Below are positions 62,335 to 64,000 of a stretch of DNA of 64,000 nt, piece after piece (within the stretch, counting starts at the first letter, position 1; each line of letters opens with the position of its first letter). The DNA lies in the NCBI GenBank assembly GCA_024734555.1, contig JANPWX010000029.1, positions 372,001-436,000 of the forward strand, written 5' to 3'. Source of the DNA: Trochalopteron elliotii. Taxonomy: Eukaryota; Chordata; Aves; Passeriformes; Leiothrichidae. The position numbers and the translations under genes are program-made. The notes below the pieces were generated by a model. That model ran no database searches, was not told the DNA's origin, and saw only the letters and a program-made list of their open reading frames with translations.

Positions 62335-63931
62335 AGGCTAGAAATCTGATTGTGGAGAGTTGATCAACAGGTTCAGGCCTAAACAGATGCCTGTGGCTAG
62401 AAACTTATTTATAGATCAAAATCAGTACTGAAGGATACTGCTCCCCCATCTAAAGTTACATGTGTACACTTTTATTTCAAACTTTAAAATTCGTTAAGTC
62501 CAGGATAATAACTAAAAATATTCAGCATTCATCAGAACATAAGAGAAGTTATAATCTTCCTTCTCTGCAAGAAAATCGTGACTCCATGATCCCTCATATG
62601 CACCATAACAATAAATAAGTTATAAAAATTTTATTATTAAACAATCTGATATTCATTATGCACAAAAGCACTTCTTTTAACCTAAACAATATCTAGTCCA
62701 TGAATGTGCATGTATGACACATATACATTTTACTCTGTTAGCTTTCAAACCATTCCCTAAAATTTCATGAAGAACTGAGTTAAACTTTCATAAAGCCCAA
62801 CTTACTTTAGCAGTGCTATGAAAAAAAATCTAGACTTTTACAATCTGTAAGACAGAAGTATTTGACAATAAATGGAAGCATTACAGAAAGATTAAAATAA
62901 TCAACAGAGTGGAACAAATAATATTGCCTGATCAGCTCCAAAGTTCATCATTGTAAATCCACTTAATTAGAGATAGAATTACACTACTCATTGAGCTTTT
63001 TAGTCACTGATACACCTCTGACTTGCTAAACTCCTAATGATGTCAGATTTCTCAGATTTCTGCTCATAATGAGGTGCAGCTTTTCCCAAAAATTGGAAGT
63101 CTTCAGTCAAAGCACCTGAAGTGAGGAAAACTCACCACTGAGAAAACTCAACTTTAAAACAATCTGTGCAAAGACAATTTATTACAAATGATCCTGCTTT
63201 GAACCTCAGTAATTGAAAACTTTGCAACCATTTGCTTATGGTTGGTACACCCTGATGAAGTCAGGAAAAAGCACAAAACCTACAAGAAATCGAAAAAAGG
63301 ACAAGTAATAAGGAACAGGCTGACCTAGAACTAAATGATGAATTGGCTTCTGAAGCATTTTAAGAGCCAAATATAATAACACTTTTAGGTTTCATTTCCC
63401 CCACCCCTCAAGGCCTGTAATATTTCCTCATTAAGTAGTGCAGCTGAGGAACAGACTCAGCTCTCTTACTCCCAGGCAGAACTATATGTGACATAAGGAA
63501 TCAATATGTGCACCAGAACCACTCCAGAGCACTCAAGCCAGAAAGAAATGGTCGGAGCCAATGTACTGCAATTCATACATAAATTTTCTAAATGAAGAAG
63601 CTGTAACTTCAATCCACAAAAATCACTGCAGAATACTAAGTTCTTTGTAAATATCTGCAGAGTTTCACTTTCCTCCTCTTCTTCAAAGAAAATTTCCTAC
63701 CTTGAAACTACTAAACTTCAACAGCCTGTTTTGACAAGGGCAGAAAGCTGAAGGGAATAGATCACTTGTCTGCAACAACATAAAACAGTGTCCCAGTGAT
63801 CTATAAAGGCCAATTGTCTGAAACATGTCTCATAATACACGCAAGCCACTTTCCATCTTGAGACTGGCAAATGGCTCTTCCCTGTTTTGACATCCATATG
63901 GCAGGTGTTTTAGTGGATTTTTTCCTCCCTC

Positions 63932-64000
63932 TTTTTTTTTTTTTTTTTTTTAAACCTCCAGTATAAAGGAGAAATTTTATTTCAGCTGTGTTTGCATCAT
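63932..64000 (-). pseudogene. possible 3' end of a processed retrocopy (cut by window edge)
   Basis: Read on the minus strand, the edge sequence contains AATAAA (plus-strand TTTATT, 63,976-63,981). After 24 further nt it passes into 20 consecutive A (T20 at 63,932-63,951). A polyadenylation hexamer 10-30 nt before a genomic A tail is the signature of a reverse-transcribed mRNA. The body would lie beyond position 64,000 and cannot be examined. The alternative is a simple T-rich repeat, since the preceding CCTCCCTC makes a longer pyrimidine tract. Confidence 0.3.

Larger units (their letters stand above)
61209..63931. other. AT-rich non-coding block
   Basis: No gene is recognised. It contains an octamer repeat (61,625-61,657) and a 17-nt direct repeat (62,295-62,334), both listed. 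Overlapping open frames at 61,198-61,769 have no splice or domain support. Confidence 0.55.

Noticed and set aside
1..64000. CRISPR arrays, tRNA or rRNA genes, bacterial promoters and terminators
   Set aside because: No regularly spaced repeats with unique spacers, no cloverleaf with A/B boxes recognised by eye, and all context is that of a vertebrate nuclear genome.

Overview
The window looks like nuclear DNA from a bird, most likely a songbird. It is AT-rich and CpG-poor, has no compact gene arrangement, and carries 3' tails of CR1 LINEs plus solo-type endogenous-retrovirus LTRs whose layout I recognise from avian genomes. The longest open frames are about 150 codons, none matches a protein I recognise, and two of the longest lie inside LTRs. 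I read the window as intergenic or intronic sequence of a vertebrate gene desert. There is no operon, prokaryotic promoter, CRISPR array, rRNA or tRNA gene that I can support.

Layout. 0-3.4 kb: AT-rich DNA with two short CR1 tails and a perfect (CTCAT)11 microsatellite at 3,371-3,425. 3.4-24 kb: mostly featureless, with AT-rich stretches that could be conserved non-coding DNA and several weak exon-like signals on the minus strand. The best of these are a terminal-exon-like structure with a polyadenylation signal (about 11,298-11,762) and a second 43-codon terminal-exon-like structure (about 16,985-17,262). 24-28 kb: a CAAA-rich simple repeat and the clearest CR1 copy (25,121-25,282). 28.2-28.7 kb: a minus-strand ERV LTR. 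35.9 kb: an exact 44-bp tandem duplication. 41.9 and 53.9 kb: two diverged copies of one LTR family, both on the minus strand, with unrelated flanks, so probably solo LTRs. 59.6-60.4 kb: a third LTR family with degenerate internal tandem repeats. 61-64 kb: a composite dinucleotide repeat, an octamer repeat, and at the right edge a 20-T run preceded on the minus strand by AATAAA, like the tail of a retrocopied mRNA.

No set of genes acting together can be described. The exon-like signals are listed at low confidence because pseudo-exons with good splice sites and short open frames are common in 64 kb of vertebrate intron. Splice-aware alignment to bird transcripts and whole-genome alignment across birds would settle them.
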